In this document: piece after piece, positions 11,500 to 22,797 of the stretch | How the letters are laid out: the number at the start of each line of letters is the position of its first letter | How positions within the stretch are numbered: the first letter of the stretch is position 1 | NCBI GenBank assembly: GCA_028641055.1 | Contig: CM054059.1 | Span: 106,094,263-106,158,262, forward strand | Length of the DNA stretch: 64,000 nucleotides | Direction: 5' to 3' | Source: Alopecurus myosuroides | Lineage: Eukaryota; Streptophyta; Magnoliopsida; Poales; Poaceae | Notes under the pieces: generated by a model | Told to the model about the DNA's origin: nothing | Database searches by the model: none | What the model saw: only the letters and a program-made list of their open reading frames with translations | Made by a program: the position numbers and the translations under genes

Positions 11500-11850
11500 T
11501 GCCACATAGAGAAAGATATTCAAAAGTCTTTATGGACAAAAGTACAAATATTTAAAAGAAAAGTAGAGATTTGTCAATGTTATGGTTTTTAGGTTTACTT
11601 ATATTTAAATGTGTTTATATTTCTATTGAACCAAGTGATTATAAACCATATAAAAATCTTGGCACTATTTCAGTATTCACATCATTTTCTTTTTAGTTAG
11701 CTCTAAATTCAATTTTTTTTCGTCCTCGGCCACTGCCTACACTTGCTGTTGGCGAGTGACCGGTATGTTGAACTCGAGAACGAGGCGGCGTGGCCGATTC
11801 GGGTAGTATATTTGCTTTGCTTATTTTATTTTTTTGAACTGACATTTGCT
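11500..11850. other. Intergenic DNA, nothing recognised
   Basis: AT-rich sequence that continued from 3872 before the LINE inserted. No gene, RNA or repeat boundary seen. Confidence 0.4.
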
Positions 11851-12240
11851 TTGGTTTACTAGTACACGAAAGGAATGGAATCAATTCACCTTTTCATTGT
11901 CTAGAAGTGAGGAAGGAATCGTTTTCTCAAAAGAAAAGAGAAAGGAATAAAGACCCTAGCTTGCAACGCCTGCTAGGTATCTCATATTCCCATGCATGTA
12001 CCGATGAGCACATACATATAAATATATGATGTAGGAGACTAAGGGGAAACACTCATCTATAATAATCGGTAGATACGTACGATATGCACAACATAGATCC
12101 CACTAAATTAAGCTGCATGCATGCATGCGATAAGAAACAGCTGGAGTATTCAGTCTATCAGCAGGTACATATGCCCCAGTGGTATTCCAATTAGTTTGCA
12201 ATGGGTGATCCCTCCTATTCGAATATTTTTTTTTATCATG
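11851..12240 (+). repeat. Diverged direct duplication of gene-upstream region, copy 1
   Basis: Starts TTGGTTTACTAGTACA and shares with 12745-13190, in the same order, the words AATAAAGACCCTAGCTTGCAA, TAGGTATCTCATAT, GATGAGCACATACATAT, AATAATCGGT and GGGTGATCC. The offset is about 0.9 kb. Copy 1 leads into a fragment of the DUF4220 gene and copy 2 leads towards the complete gene, so an upstream-plus-gene unit was duplicated in tandem. Confidence 0.8.
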
Positions 12241-12334
12241 TATGCTCTTCATACGGAGAAATGCATGCGATATATTATATTCCCTGGAAGGTAACTCGAG
12301 CTCATGATCTTCCCGAGTATTTGCCGAATTGCTT

Positions 12335-12541
12335 GATGATGAGGAGGGAGGAGAGCCGAAAGTGAGTTTTAATAGGGTGGAAATTGAGCTTAGCGCGTAA
12401 GGGACAATAGTCTCTTTACCAAACCCCTGGTTATTCAAAAAGGCCCTGCGCCATTCGTCGGGCCTTTTCGCTCGCCTCTACAGATCGAGGTGATGTACAT
12501 GAGGATGCTGATGAACAGTGCCGATCGAGGCGGAGCAAACT
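12335..12541 (+). pseudogene. DUF4220 gene fragment (decayed tandem copy)
   Basis: Aligns by eye with 14436-14637 of the complete gene downstream. Shared pieces include AAGTGAGTTT, AGGGTGGA-ATTGAGCTTAGC, GACA-TAGTCTCTT, GGCCC-GC, TCGCTCGCCTC and GCGGAGCAAAC. Reading frame is lost by a TAA in the counterpart of the ELSIMYDS region and by indels. Only about 200 bp remains, from the middle of the protein before the sixth membrane segment. Its duplicated upstream region (11851-12240) is still recognisable. Confidence 0.8.
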
Positions 12542-12744
12542 GTGAGCTCTGATACTGATACTGAATAAGGAACAGAGGAAAGCACCCTAGGTATTTTGAT
12601 ACAGTGTTCAACGTACTATTTTTCTCCTCTTCTCCATTTATTCTGAACGAAAACAAGTCGTGCCATCCGGCATCCCACGACTATCTCATTATGAGGCATG
12701 GTTTTTATCCCAAAATAATTATGTTCAAGCAGAAACGATTTTGT

Positions 12745-13190
12745 TTGGTTTACTAGTACAAGAAGGAATAGAATCAACACACGTTTCCATTGTCTAGAAA
12801 AGGGAAAAGAATTATTATCTAGTAGTCTAGATAGAAAAGGAGAGAGGAATAAAGACCCTAGCTTGCAATGCATGTTAGGTATCTCATATACTGATGAGCA
12901 CATACATATATGACGACACAGACGAAGCACTTCATCAATAATAATCGGTTGATATACGATCCTATGATAGGCACACATATATCCCATCAAATTTAGTTGA
13001 CGCATGCAAGTAGCTGGGTGCTACGCAAGAAACTACTGGAGTACTCGCTCATCAGTAGCAGCAGGTATGCCTTGATACTCCAATTCCATAGTTCTTTCAT
13101 AGTACATAATATTTTGCGAGGTTTTTCAGAGCATCAACCATCACTTGATGCAAAGAGGCCAGGGGTGATCCATCCTTTTTGAAAAAAATA
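12745..13190 (+). repeat. Diverged direct duplication of gene-upstream region, copy 2
   Basis: Counterpart of 11851-12240, about 500 bp before the DUF4220 start codon. Divergence is mostly small indels and substitutions, implying an old duplication. It may contain the distal promoter of the gene, but no specific factor site is claimed. Confidence 0.8.
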
Positions 13191-13333
13191 AAATCATTGC
13201 AAAATCATGATAATACTGGTAGACTATAAGGTGTCATTTGGATATAGGGATATATATAAGACCATTTTCCTATATACATACATAAGAGGAGTACATGTAT
13301 ATCTGGGATTGGGAGTATCCCTCAATTTTTGCT

Positions 13334-13401
13334 TTTTTTTTTTAGAAATGAAAGCCGTTAGGCCCCAGCCTCTGCATCAAAGTGATGTACAGATCTAAAG
13401 A
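13334..13401 (-). mobile_element. Very short 5'-truncated LINE tail
   Basis: A poly(T) run is followed by TAGAAATGAAAGCC and CCCCAGCCTCTGCATCAAA, nearly the same as the 3' tail of the full LINE at 3889-3950 (TAGAAATGGGAGCG, CCCCAGCCTCTGCATCAAA). It is flanked by an imperfect direct repeat GGAGTATCCCTCAAT starting at 13312 and 13402 that extends to about 22 bp with two mismatches. This is a LINE integration that copied only about 65 bases. Confidence 0.85.
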
Positions 13402-13713
13402 GGAGTATCCCTCAATCGTTGCTAAATTTAGTACATTCTCAACCGCATATTTGTATGTTCATGCAGCTCCTAAAGAGGAGCTTTTTTTTCGGCGGGTATC
13501 CTATAGATAGCTGAGTTTCAAATAAAAATAACTTTTTTTTCGAAGAAAGTCAGAAATATATTAGACTGAAAAAAGTCAGAAATATTGTAAAGAGGAGTTT
13601 ATTATCCTAGCTAGATATATACACAACATTCCCTCATTGCACCTAATTGACAGGCGTGCACTAGTGCGGTTGCAAGTCAATATCGAGAGAGCGTTGATCC
13701 AAAGCTTGCGCCA

Positions 13714-15775
13714 ATGGCAGAAGATTCAACACACACTAGTTCCATCATGCAACTGTTGAGCGGTTGGGAACTCCATGTCTTGATTCTCTTGAGCTTTTCC
13801 CTGCAAGTGTTCCTCTTCTTCTGTGGCGGCCTTCGGCGCCGCAAGAGCCATTTGCTGCTTAGGATCACGATATGGCTGTCTTACCTATCAGCTGATTTTA
13901 TAGCAGCATATGCGCTAGGCTACCTTTCACGCAATTTTCCAACCACTTCCATCACCTCATATCACAGTGATCATCATAAACAAATTACCCATCAGCTCAC
14001 CATCTTGTGGGCACCTTTTCTTCTCATCCACCTTGGAGGACAGGACACTGTGACTGCTTTTTCACCGGAGGACAACGAGCTGTGGCTGAGGCACCTCCTG
14101 AACCTGCTAGGTCAAGCTTGCCTAGTTGTGTATGTGTTGTGGAAGTGGGTGGCATTGGCACAGTACCAACTTATAATCCCTGCTGCATTTTTATTTGTTG
14201 CCGGGATCATCAAGTATGTGGAGAGGATTTGGGCACTCAAGTTGGGGAGCCAGGATGAGCTCAGGACCTCCACTGACCCTAGAAATTTTCAGGTACCCCC
14301 TGGAGCAGACCAGGGTGGAAATAGGGGGCATACATATCAAGAAATTATCAGGTATGCTCATCTGACGGAGCAATGCGTGCGGAGTATATTTGCTCGAAGC
14401 AAAGTAATGTTCTTGGACGAGTATTTAATGTTTGATGATGATAGATTTGGGAGAGACACGCAAGTGAGTTTCAAGAGGGTGGAGATCGAGCTTAGCATAA
14501 TGTATGACAGTCTCTTCACGAAATCCCGGGTGATTCATACAAGGCCCGGCGGCATCCTTTGGTGCGTCTCGCTCGCCTCCACAGCGGTTTCCTTTGTGCT
14601 GTACGTGATGACGAGCAGTGTTGATGCGGAGCAAACAGCGGCAGCATCAGTAGCATACAACTTTGACTATAGAAGAGTTGATGCTGCAATCACCTATATA
14701 TTATTTATTGGGGGATTTTTGTTGGAAGCTTGCTCTTTCTTCATCATCGTGATGATGTCACCGTGGGAGTGGCCAATCTTGGAAGCTGGAGCTGATGGTC
14801 GTTGGTGTATTGGTGTGTTGCTCACCCGGGTGGCCTGGCCTATCTTTCTGTGGATCCAACCAGAGACCAAGCCATGGTGGTCAAACTCAATGGGACAATA
14901 CAACTTGTTGGGATCCGGCTACTACAGCAAGACGAGAAGAGACAAGTGGAGCAGCACTGCGGTCATGGCAAAGATGGCAGGCGTATTTGGCGTTAGCAAG
15001 ATCTGGGACAAGATAAGCAACATCAAGCATGCCCACGTAACCATGGATATCAAGGAGCTCATCCACGACTCGATGGGCTATGCGTCATGTCCAAAGTGCA
15101 TCAGTGTCCCACGAGTTTATAGATTACTATTGAACGACCTCGCATTCGGGCAGGCCTTGATATCGCTACACTTGTGGACAGACATGGTGATGCACAAGGC
15201 AGCGTCAAAAACCCAGGAGGCTGCAGAGGTGCGTATATTTTTTTATAAGGGGATTTTATTAGTAAAAGGTTTAAGCATTACACCTAACCTCTGAATATTT
15301 GCAGGAGGTGCGCATGGATACATGCAGGAGGCTATCTAACTACATGATGTACCTGCTGGTGGAGCACCCTGCCATGTTACCCGTTCGGGACAACACACAT
15401 GATTTGTTGACCATGAATTCAGAATGGGTGAATAATGTGGAGGGGGGCTTTCTTGAGAGTATGGCTACAGGTTATGATGGTGTTGGCCGCATGTTCTGGG
15501 TGAAGCAAAGAGTGGTGCTGGAAAATGAAGGGGGCATCCACGCCGAGCTGGAGATACTGGAGCAGGTGTGGGTGCGGATGCTCCTCTACGCGGCTGCAAA
15601 GTCCCTGCCTGAAGAGCATGCCCGACGGCTCAGCAATGGGGGAGAGCTCATCACCTTGGTTTGGCTTCTCTTGGCGCATCACGGTGTAGGAGACGTGTTT
15701 GGCGGTGACGTCAGTCTTATGGCAGCAACAGGTTTTCGTTCCAACAATTATCTCCTGGATCCTAGTCTCACTTAA
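13714..15775 (+). CDS. DUF4220/DUF594 family membrane protein, two exons
   Basis: Exon 1 (13714-15228) and exon 2 (15305-15775) join in phase 0 to give about 661 residues. N-terminal half: membrane segments near residues 20-40, 50-71, 95-117 (LTILWAPFLLIHLGGQDTVT, the family signature), 129-150 and 153-175, then IIKYVERIWALK. Two further membrane segments lie near 280-300 and 325-347. The soluble C-terminal part ends in the DUF594 signature (LEILEQVWVRMLLYAAAKSL, HARRLSNGGELITLVWLLLA). The biochemical role of this grass-expanded family is not established. Start chosen at the first Met of the long frame. The gene appears intact and is the only host gene here likely to be functional. A decayed relative lies upstream. 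Confidence 0.9.
15229..15304 (+). other. 76-bp intron of the DUF4220 gene, LINE-tail-like
   Basis: GT at 15229 (GAG|GTGCGTAT) and AG at 15304 (TTTGCAG|GAGGTGCG). The exon words around it are repeated: TGCAGAGGTGCG at the donor and TGCAGGAGGTGCG at the acceptor. The interior begins with a T-run and reads ATAAGGGGATTTTATTAGTA, which in reverse has the AATAAAATCCCC-poly(A) look of a LINE 3' end. Without the intron the coding frame stays open into a stop at 15294, so splicing is needed to reach the DUF594 region. Confidence 0.75.
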
Positions 15776-16130
15776 TTAGCTCGTAATGAACAAGTGTATG
15801 CCGACAGACGCTGTTTGTGATGGCTAGAATCTGATTTTGCATTGACTTGTCATGTCATATGGTATTCTAACATTGTTTTCTCAGTAATTCATGTTGTCCA
15901 ATGAATAGTCTCAAATAAATGAGAGTGTTTAATGTGTTATTGAAATGTTAACATGTGTTATTTTGTTCATGATTCAGTATGCTATTGTGGTATCCTCCTC
16001 TTAAAGAATTTATTTGGATTGACTTGGCACATCTCTACACCATGTTAAGACTAAATAAATTCTATCTAGCCATGATGATATTTTATTTTAGGAGTGCAAT
16101 ATCACTCTCATGCTTTATTCAATGATTTTT
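15776..16130. other. 3' flank of the DUF4220 gene
   Basis: AT-rich sequence following the stop codon. AATAAA-like words (CAAATAAATG near 15913, CTAAATAAATT near 16050) could serve polyadenylation. Nothing else recognised. Confidence 0.4.
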
Positions 16131-17519
16131 TTTGTCGCTATGCATGATTATGGCTGTTGTTTCTCTCTTAGTTGATCGCTTCCAGTCTATTGCTATCCTT
16201 CACCTGTACTGAGTATGAGCCCTACTCGTACATCCAACTCCTTAAACCAAGTTATTCCATTGGTCTACACCATAACTACCCATATATGGTATTTTTTAGC
16301 CATTGCAAGCAAATTTCCCGTGTGCTACCTTTAGAACTTTCAAAACTATTACTTCTTATTTTGTGCTCCTGTTTTAGCTCATGAAGAAGTAATAGACGGT
16401 ATATAATTTTTCCCAAGTTGAACAACTTTACCTCTTGACTTTCATGCATAATATGCTTGTCCTTAATATTGCAAAAAGAGCAGACAAACGTGTGTCCAGT
16501 CCATAAAATATAATTACAAAAAGAACAATCAATTTCCTTCACACTTTGTTCCTCACAAATCATTCAATGGCTAGTGATAAACAAAGGAGAAGAGGAATCT
16601 TTTCGTTCCTCTATGGGAGTCGCTCTTAAAAGTTGTTTTACATGGGAAAGTAATGAATTATTTATCATCATTCATTGACAAAAACATACACACTTGTCAA
16701 AGTTTTATTTTCATAACTCTGTTTTACAAAAAAAAAAACTCTAGCACATGAGTCATCCCTCCTTCCCTGTGCGAAGGCCCTTTCTTTTACTTTTATGTAG
16801 AGTCTCCATATTTCTTTCTTAAAGCACCAATTAGGATAGCATAATTGTCACTCGGAGTATAATGTGTATTGTCCAAAAATCTTATTGATTGAATTATGAG
16901 TGTGGTATTGCTAGTTCTAAAGTTTTTGCGTCTAGTCACCACTTTAACTTGGGTATAATGTGCATTGTCCCAAAATCTTGTTGTTTTCAATGCCACATTA
17001 TTTACTTTCAATTCTTTGTGATATTTTCATGAAGCAACATAGTTTCTAAGCTGCATATTTATTAAAACATCTATCATGCCTTTGTTGAAGTTTTGATATC
17101 ACCTTATAATGATCTACATTTTATCAATTAAGTTTGTGTTGAAAGCATGTCAACTATTTTTTTTACCACTTATCTACTCGAGGATGAGCAGGAGTTAAGT
17201 TTGGAGATGTTGATACGTCCCAAACCTCCTCTTGGGGTTTCCCAATGGGTGCATATGATTGACCACCACGTAAGCAGCCCCCTCTGCTAGTGGCCCCTCT
17301 TTGGGTCTCCTTCTGGCTCCGTGGCTCTTTTTCTTTAGAACTCCTTTTATAAAATTTTCGGGATTTTTTGCGGAACTTTATTTCTGCACATAAATAAGAC
17401 ACCAAATCAATTCTGCTGAAAACACCGCCAGTCCGTGTTAGTTTCGTTCATATCATGCAAATTATAGGCAAAACAATAGAAAACGTGTTTGAAAAACAAG
17501 ATATGTTTGGGGCGTATCA
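16131..17519 (+). mobile_element. Remnant LTR retrotransposon 3' end with a short LTR
   Basis: 16750-17207 resembles the untranslated region before the 3' LTR of Athila-type gypsy elements of wheat relatives: GAGTCTCCAT, AAAGCACCAATTAG, ACTCGAGGATGAGCAGGAGT, then a decayed purine tract AGTTTGGAGA. A 312-bp LTR-like unit follows from 17208 (TGTTGATACGTCCC) to 17519 (GGGGCGTATCA), with TG...CA ends but much shorter than the family's usual LTR, so internally deleted. No open frame survives. The left limit is approximate. Confidence 0.6.
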
Positions 17520-20148
17520 TCCCCCCAAGCTTAGCTTATTGCTTGTCCACAACCAATTCAATTGACAAACAGAACATGATAAAAAAATGTCTACAAACAC
17601 ATTTTGCTTCATTTGATATGCAGAGGCTTATGCTATGATCATTTTCTTAACAAGTATATGATAAAAGCTATATAGAAAATGAAACTTGGAAGTTATGTAA
17701 GCTCATGAAAATATCTCAACGAACTAAGAAGTAACAATATGAAAGTGCAACCACTAACATGATTATAATGTGATACCTTCGATCTGGATTTGCGAATGTA
17801 GTATGTGTCATTTTCCCTAGTGACCCTTGGTTTGTCGAATCGAGAAGTACGTTCTTGATAAGGGAAGTTATTGAACCCACATCAAGTTTTAATTAGTTCT
17901 CGTTTTACCGGACCAAACTAGTTTAAGGGGAGTGTAGTTGTAAACAACGATTTAGAATAGGTTAGCGATTAAGGTTTCACCTTCAGAGTGCATTAGTAGA
18001 CATGGGATATAAAAGTTAACTCCAAACTGTTAGTGTAATGAGTACATATGCTATTTAGATGTGTGTAGGCAATGCATCCATAAGCCATTATGGCCCTGCA
18101 GCACATTTCACCATAGTGTAATACGTTTAACCGCTGGCCCTTTATATCCGTCGTGCGAGGTTGCCTTCGTATTTAAGAATAACCAGACACAAGAATTAAG
18201 TTAGTGACATCATTGATGTTCCTAAGAGATCCACTTTGATCTGATGTACTTCTCCTCCTCTCACAGAGTTACTCATCAGCCTTCCAATTCTCTCTCTTCA
18301 TACCTTTACCTTGATCACTCTTTGGGGTCTTGGGTACCTGAAAAGTCCTAATAGCGAGGCATAGATATAGAAACATAGAAAAATGACACTATGAACATAT
18401 TAAACTAAAATCCCATGATTATATGGAGCACATAGCTGCGAGGCAAAGGCCTCAGCCCGTAGCCTGAGGGGACTACTAGCACATCGCAATCAGATCAACA
18501 GTAGCAAACATTGTACAAATTAGTACTTGTACTGAAATGACGATAGTCCTTACAACGTTGCCAATTCTGATGAGATCTAAGTTACAAGGTAGTATGGCTA
18601 TGGCTATGGTGGTGTAGATGGCGATGGAGCGGTGATGGAGGCAACACTTCGTGGATGTGAAAGATGGTGGTCGGCTCTCTTCTGGGTGTTGTTTCCTCTC
18701 CTGTATATGGGCGCAGCGAATGGAATTAGGTTTTCGGGGGCCTTCCTTCGCGAATTAATTTGTATATCTCTTATATCCAAGCTTGGTTTTACCAGACTCT
18801 ACTTTTATGACATATACTTTCAATAGTCTCTACTGCGATGTTTCTAGATTCAATTCTAATGAATAAAATTTATTTGCTATATTTCTTCTCCTTTAGTCAT
18901 TTATAATGACCAAGCTCCTAGAGCCTTTACTGGAAAAGAAAACAAGATTAATCTTCTTTTCTCTTGTATACAAACAAGTACCTGAGATATCTCATGTATT
19001 TTTTCTATCTGAAATAACTTTTTTTGAGCTCCTTTTCTACTAAATAGACATTTATATACCAATTGTCAGCATGTGCATATAATACTATAACACCCGCCTT
19101 ATGTCAAAAAGTGTATGTCACACTTTGAAACCTTAACATGTTCACGCTGCTTTCAATTGATATATTCTTACGGAGACAAGTTTGATAGGAATAAATGCTC
19201 TTCAGGTGGGGATTCTTACCCTCCGGTAACCTTCAAAAAAAAGATAAGAGGAAACTATTCAATGCATCAGTATAGCTCTTTTGCGGGTGATCGTGGGAAC
19301 GGTTTAATTCCAGCGCGGGGTCAGCTCCTCCCTTAATTGCGCATGCAGGCAGAATTGCTGTCGGAATATTAACCTGTGCACCGGTCACCCGTGAACTAGC
19401 GTTGCCCTCAATGCAGCGCGTTACTGCTGCGGACTATAAGAGATCAAAATATATATTGCAACAGTCTGATTCAGAGTTTCAGTCCGTTAACATGCTGACA
19501 AGCTGTGCTCGCTAATCAGGACACAATATCGAGATTACAGTATAACTTAGCCACGTCGAACAAACTAGCGTCCAGGGAAATAGTTAGACAAACAACAAAA
19601 GTGACCATGTTGTGTTTGACGATCACAATTTACTTCATCTGTAGGGATATCTCATCCAATGACCCGGACAAAGAATGAAGCTAGCAGGAGTGTAAGAACA
19701 AGCAAATTGAAATGCAATATTAAGTTGGTTCAAATGGAAGCTGGTGTTTTCTTTCGTCATTGATGCAAATGTTCAGTCTGTGGGTTAACAGGTTAACTGC
19801 AGCAGACTGGACCCATTTGTCACAGAAAACGTAGATACAGAAAGCTTGCATAGTGGCAGTGCATCATATAAATCCTGAGGATTAACATAAATTAGACATG
19901 GCAACAGTTAGCAGACTACACTCACAAATACTAGGATTTATGGCCCATAAACGTCAAATATTATGGAAATAAATAAACAGATTTCAGAATAATTTATCCA
20001 GATGAAACAAATTCTTATCCAAAAACAGTAGCTAGACAAATAAGAAGAGTAATAACCATGTTCTTTGAAAATTACTTAATCTCTAAGGTTTCTAGTCTCT
20101 GCTCCGAACAGACAATCAAGCCAGAAGAAGCGTTTAAGAAGCTCTGCT
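17520..20148. other. Old repeat-derived intergenic DNA
   Basis: 17520-18830 has the texture of decayed gypsy sequence (CCCCCAAGCTTAGCTTATTG at its start, GTAGCCTGAGGGGACT near 18460) but no boundaries could be set. 18830-20148 shows nothing recognised except that its right end is the probable 3' UTR of the minus-strand F-box gene. No open frame above about 75 codons. Confidence 0.4.
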
Positions 20149-20584
20149 TCAGCCTATAAAAAAGAGCAAGTTCTTGGAGGAAGCACAAGCTTCTGTTGCT
20201 GGTAACACTACTGCCCATCTGCACCTGGTAACGAGTCTGAGAAGAGTGGAACATAGGGCAGGAATATCGTATGATGCAAGTGTATTAGCATTGCTTGAGG
20301 TCAAGAAAATGGCGTCGCGGTCTGGATGAATAGCAGCCACCCTGTAGTAGACCACCCTAGTTGTGCTCGGTATATCATCACTGGTGACAGTGTGCTTCAA
20401 GACCCATTCCTTACTATCATAATCCTTCATGCACCAGACTAGTGCTATCGTGGTAACCTCATTTTTCTTCCTCTTCTTGCCGTCAGCAGCTATGGGTGTG
20501 GTAGCATAGTGCAAGCACCCCTGTGACAATCCAATTGTCATATAACTCCAACCGCCTGACGGCACACGAACAGTCTTTCACACC
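20149..20584 (-). pseudogene. F-box gene, C-terminal part (cut off from its start)
   Basis: Reads ERLFVPSGGWSYMTIGLSQG, then LVWCMKDYDSKEWVLKHTV and VAAIHPDRDAIFLTSSNANT, the F-box-associated domain pattern of grass F-box proteins, ending at a stop at 20149. It continues the N-terminal part at 23214-24001. The two are separated by a CACTA-like element, and removing the element and one ACC copy joins EAR to CERLFV in frame. The final 30 residues do not obviously match the usual family ending, so a further frameshift near the stop is possible. Confidence 0.8.
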
Positions 20585-20644
20585 CACTGGTAGAAAAAAG
20601 GCCTTCCATACGCCCCCATCAGTCCCCAAACTTTGCGCATAGTG

Positions 20645-20822
20645 ACTAAAGGGGTTTTAGTCCCGGTTCGGGAGGAGACCCGCGACTGAAGGTCATGCGT
20701 CGCGGGTTGAGAAGCGCGTGGAGGGCTTTAATTCCGGTTGGCCTGGCCACCCGCGACTAATGATCCAGTCTGTTGGCCTCCCTGTCTTTTGTCCCGGTTG
20801 GCCTGGCCACCCGCGACTAAAG
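20645..20822 (+). repeat. Left subterminal repeats of the small CACTA-like element
   Basis: GGTTGGCCTGGCCACCCGCG occurs at 20737 and 20797 as a direct repeat of about 60 bp, with related GTCCCGGTTCGGGAGGAGAC and CCCGCGACTAA words. The right end (23010-23175) has similar words in both orientations. Such clusters are the expected transposase or accessory-protein binding sites of CACTA elements. Confidence 0.75.
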
Positions 20823-20962
20823 ATACAAACTGCTCGCCTCCCGCGCGGCGGTTTTATCTCGCGAGCGAGAGGCAGAAGGCCATTGCTACAGTGCGCACCC
20901 GAGAGTCTCTGTTTCTTCTTCTCTCTTCTCTTCTTCCTCTCTTCTTCCTCCACCAAGCACCC

Positions 20963-21693
20963 ATGGGTTCTCAAGTTTGGAACACTCTCCGTGTGGCCAC
21001 ACCATGCCGCAAGCTTCTCGACGTGGCCTACACCAATATGTGCGGGAGGCTCCCCGATGCTCTTAAGCATTTGAGCAATCTCTATGAAGAAGCCGATGAA
21101 CAACATAAGTTCTTCGGGTTTGATCTAGAGTATACGGCGAATCAACGGGATGTTGCCGTCATCCAGATTACCTTCAAGGAGATCGTTTTGGTCTTCCAAT
21201 GGGCAAGGTAACGCACACGTACAATCTCTCTTGTAGGATAGTGTTGCATTTTCGATTTGTTTGTTGCATTGGAACAATACATGTGTTGCAACATATCTAA
21301 CACGTGTTCTATTTTTGTTGTTGCAGTAGTTCAAAGCATTCTCCGGAACTTGTTGATTTTCTTGTCAACAAGGGGTACGACTTCTGCAGCGTTGACATCA
21401 CTCAAGACCGGCAGAAGTTGATGCGCTTGGGTATTGTGATACCTGAAGATCACTACATTGATCTTCAGGACCTTATCCATTTTGATGAGTTGTACGGTCA
21501 CAAGACCGGGATGGCTCCGATGGCAACTGCCTTCATCCACGCCGACTACAAAACCATGAAATCTCGTTTCCCCTCCAAGAATCACATGTATTGGGGGAAG
21601 AACCCACTGGACCGGATCAATCTCGACTATGCAGCCATAGATGCATACGTTGCCTACGAGTTGTTCCGCATCTACTCGACGGAGCTCGAGTAG
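20963..21693 (+). CDS. Transposon-borne DEDD-type 3'-5' exonuclease-like protein
   Basis: Exon 1 (20963-21207), a 119-bp intron (GT 21208, TTGCAG to 21326) and exon 2 (21327-21693) give 203 residues without a stop or frameshift. The fold signature is the RNase H-like DEDDy exonuclease (WRN-exonuclease type). Motif I is FGFDLEYT (Asp54, Glu56). Motif II lies around FCSVDITQDRQKL (Asp105 or Asp109). Motif III is YAAIDAYVAYEL (Tyr183, Asp187). All candidate metal-binding residues are present. It is about the length of a minimal domain and lacks helicase or HRDC parts. The ATG context CACCCATGG is favourable. Lying wholly inside a CACTA-like element, it is probably a captured host gene. Activity is inferred only. 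Confidence 0.85.
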
Positions 21694-22385
21694 ATGTTGG
21701 TTGTGTATCGCATCTTGCGTTCGATATATGCATGTAATGGATATATTAGTATGTAATGGATATATTATTATGTAATGGATATTATTTCTATATTAGTTCC
21801 TAGCTATATTATTACTATATTATGTCAAACACACATTTCAAAACAAACAAAAACACATCAAGAAAACAAACAAAAACACATCAAGAAAACAAAACAGAAA
21901 AACTACCGTTTCTATATATCTGTTCACCAAAAACTATTGTTTCTATATCTGTTCACCAAAAATAAATCTAGAGGTCCAAAAATTAATCTAAGCCAGGAAA
22001 ACATAGATCTATTCAATACCAAACTCATCCAGTTGGATTTACTTCAAAATACATTTTTGAACTCATTCTAAAAATAATAGAAGAGCCTACTGGTCTTTTA
22101 TTAAAAAAGATGGTATTTTCATTTGGTTGTTGACCTTGATGTGAGGCTAAGTGCTATGGATAGATCTTTTCAATATCTATCCAGAACATTTTAGTTTGTC
22201 CATTTTGGTTATGTATTTTAAAAGTTAGGTTAAAATCATTCTCACAGATAGTCATTGCCAAAACAGTTCTTGTGTCCAAAATAATAGTCGAAACTTGGAT
22301 CTGCAAATTTTATATGGTTTAGATTTCATATGATTTGGTTCATGAATTTTACCAGATTTTATTTTGCATTTAGGAAAGGGGAAAA

Positions 22386-22610
22386 TGAATTAGTTTTATT
22401 TTCCTGAATTTTTTGATATATTATTTGTATTTTTAAGATTTTAAAATGTATTAGTTTTATTTTTCTAAATATTTTGATATATTATTTGTATTTTTAAGAT
22501 TTAAAAATGAATTAGTTTTATTTTTCTGAATATTTTGATATATTAATAGTATTTTTAAGATTTTAAAATGAATTAGTGTTATTTTTCTGAATATTTTTTA
22601 GAAATAATAC
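22386..22610 (+). repeat. 61-bp AT-rich tandem repeat
   Basis: About 3.7 copies of a unit containing ATTAGTTTTATTTTTCTGAA and TTTTTAAGATTT, starting near 22389, 22450, 22511 and 22572, inside the small CACTA-like element. Confidence 0.85.
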
Positions 22611-22797
22611 AAATTAAAAAGTTAATGTTTATTTATTTATTCAAAATTATTAATTACATCATTACTTTTCTTTATTAAAAAATTTATTTGAAATTCAGAC
22701 AATAAAGAAATGTGGCATCGACCAACATGTTAATAGGATTGACATGATACTAGTATCACATACATGCGTGCGAAACACTTGGATGCGGGAACACTTG

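Noticed and set aside
17208..17519. Complete young LTR
   Set aside because: Ends look right but it is far shorter than the family's usual LTR and no target duplication or second LTR was found.
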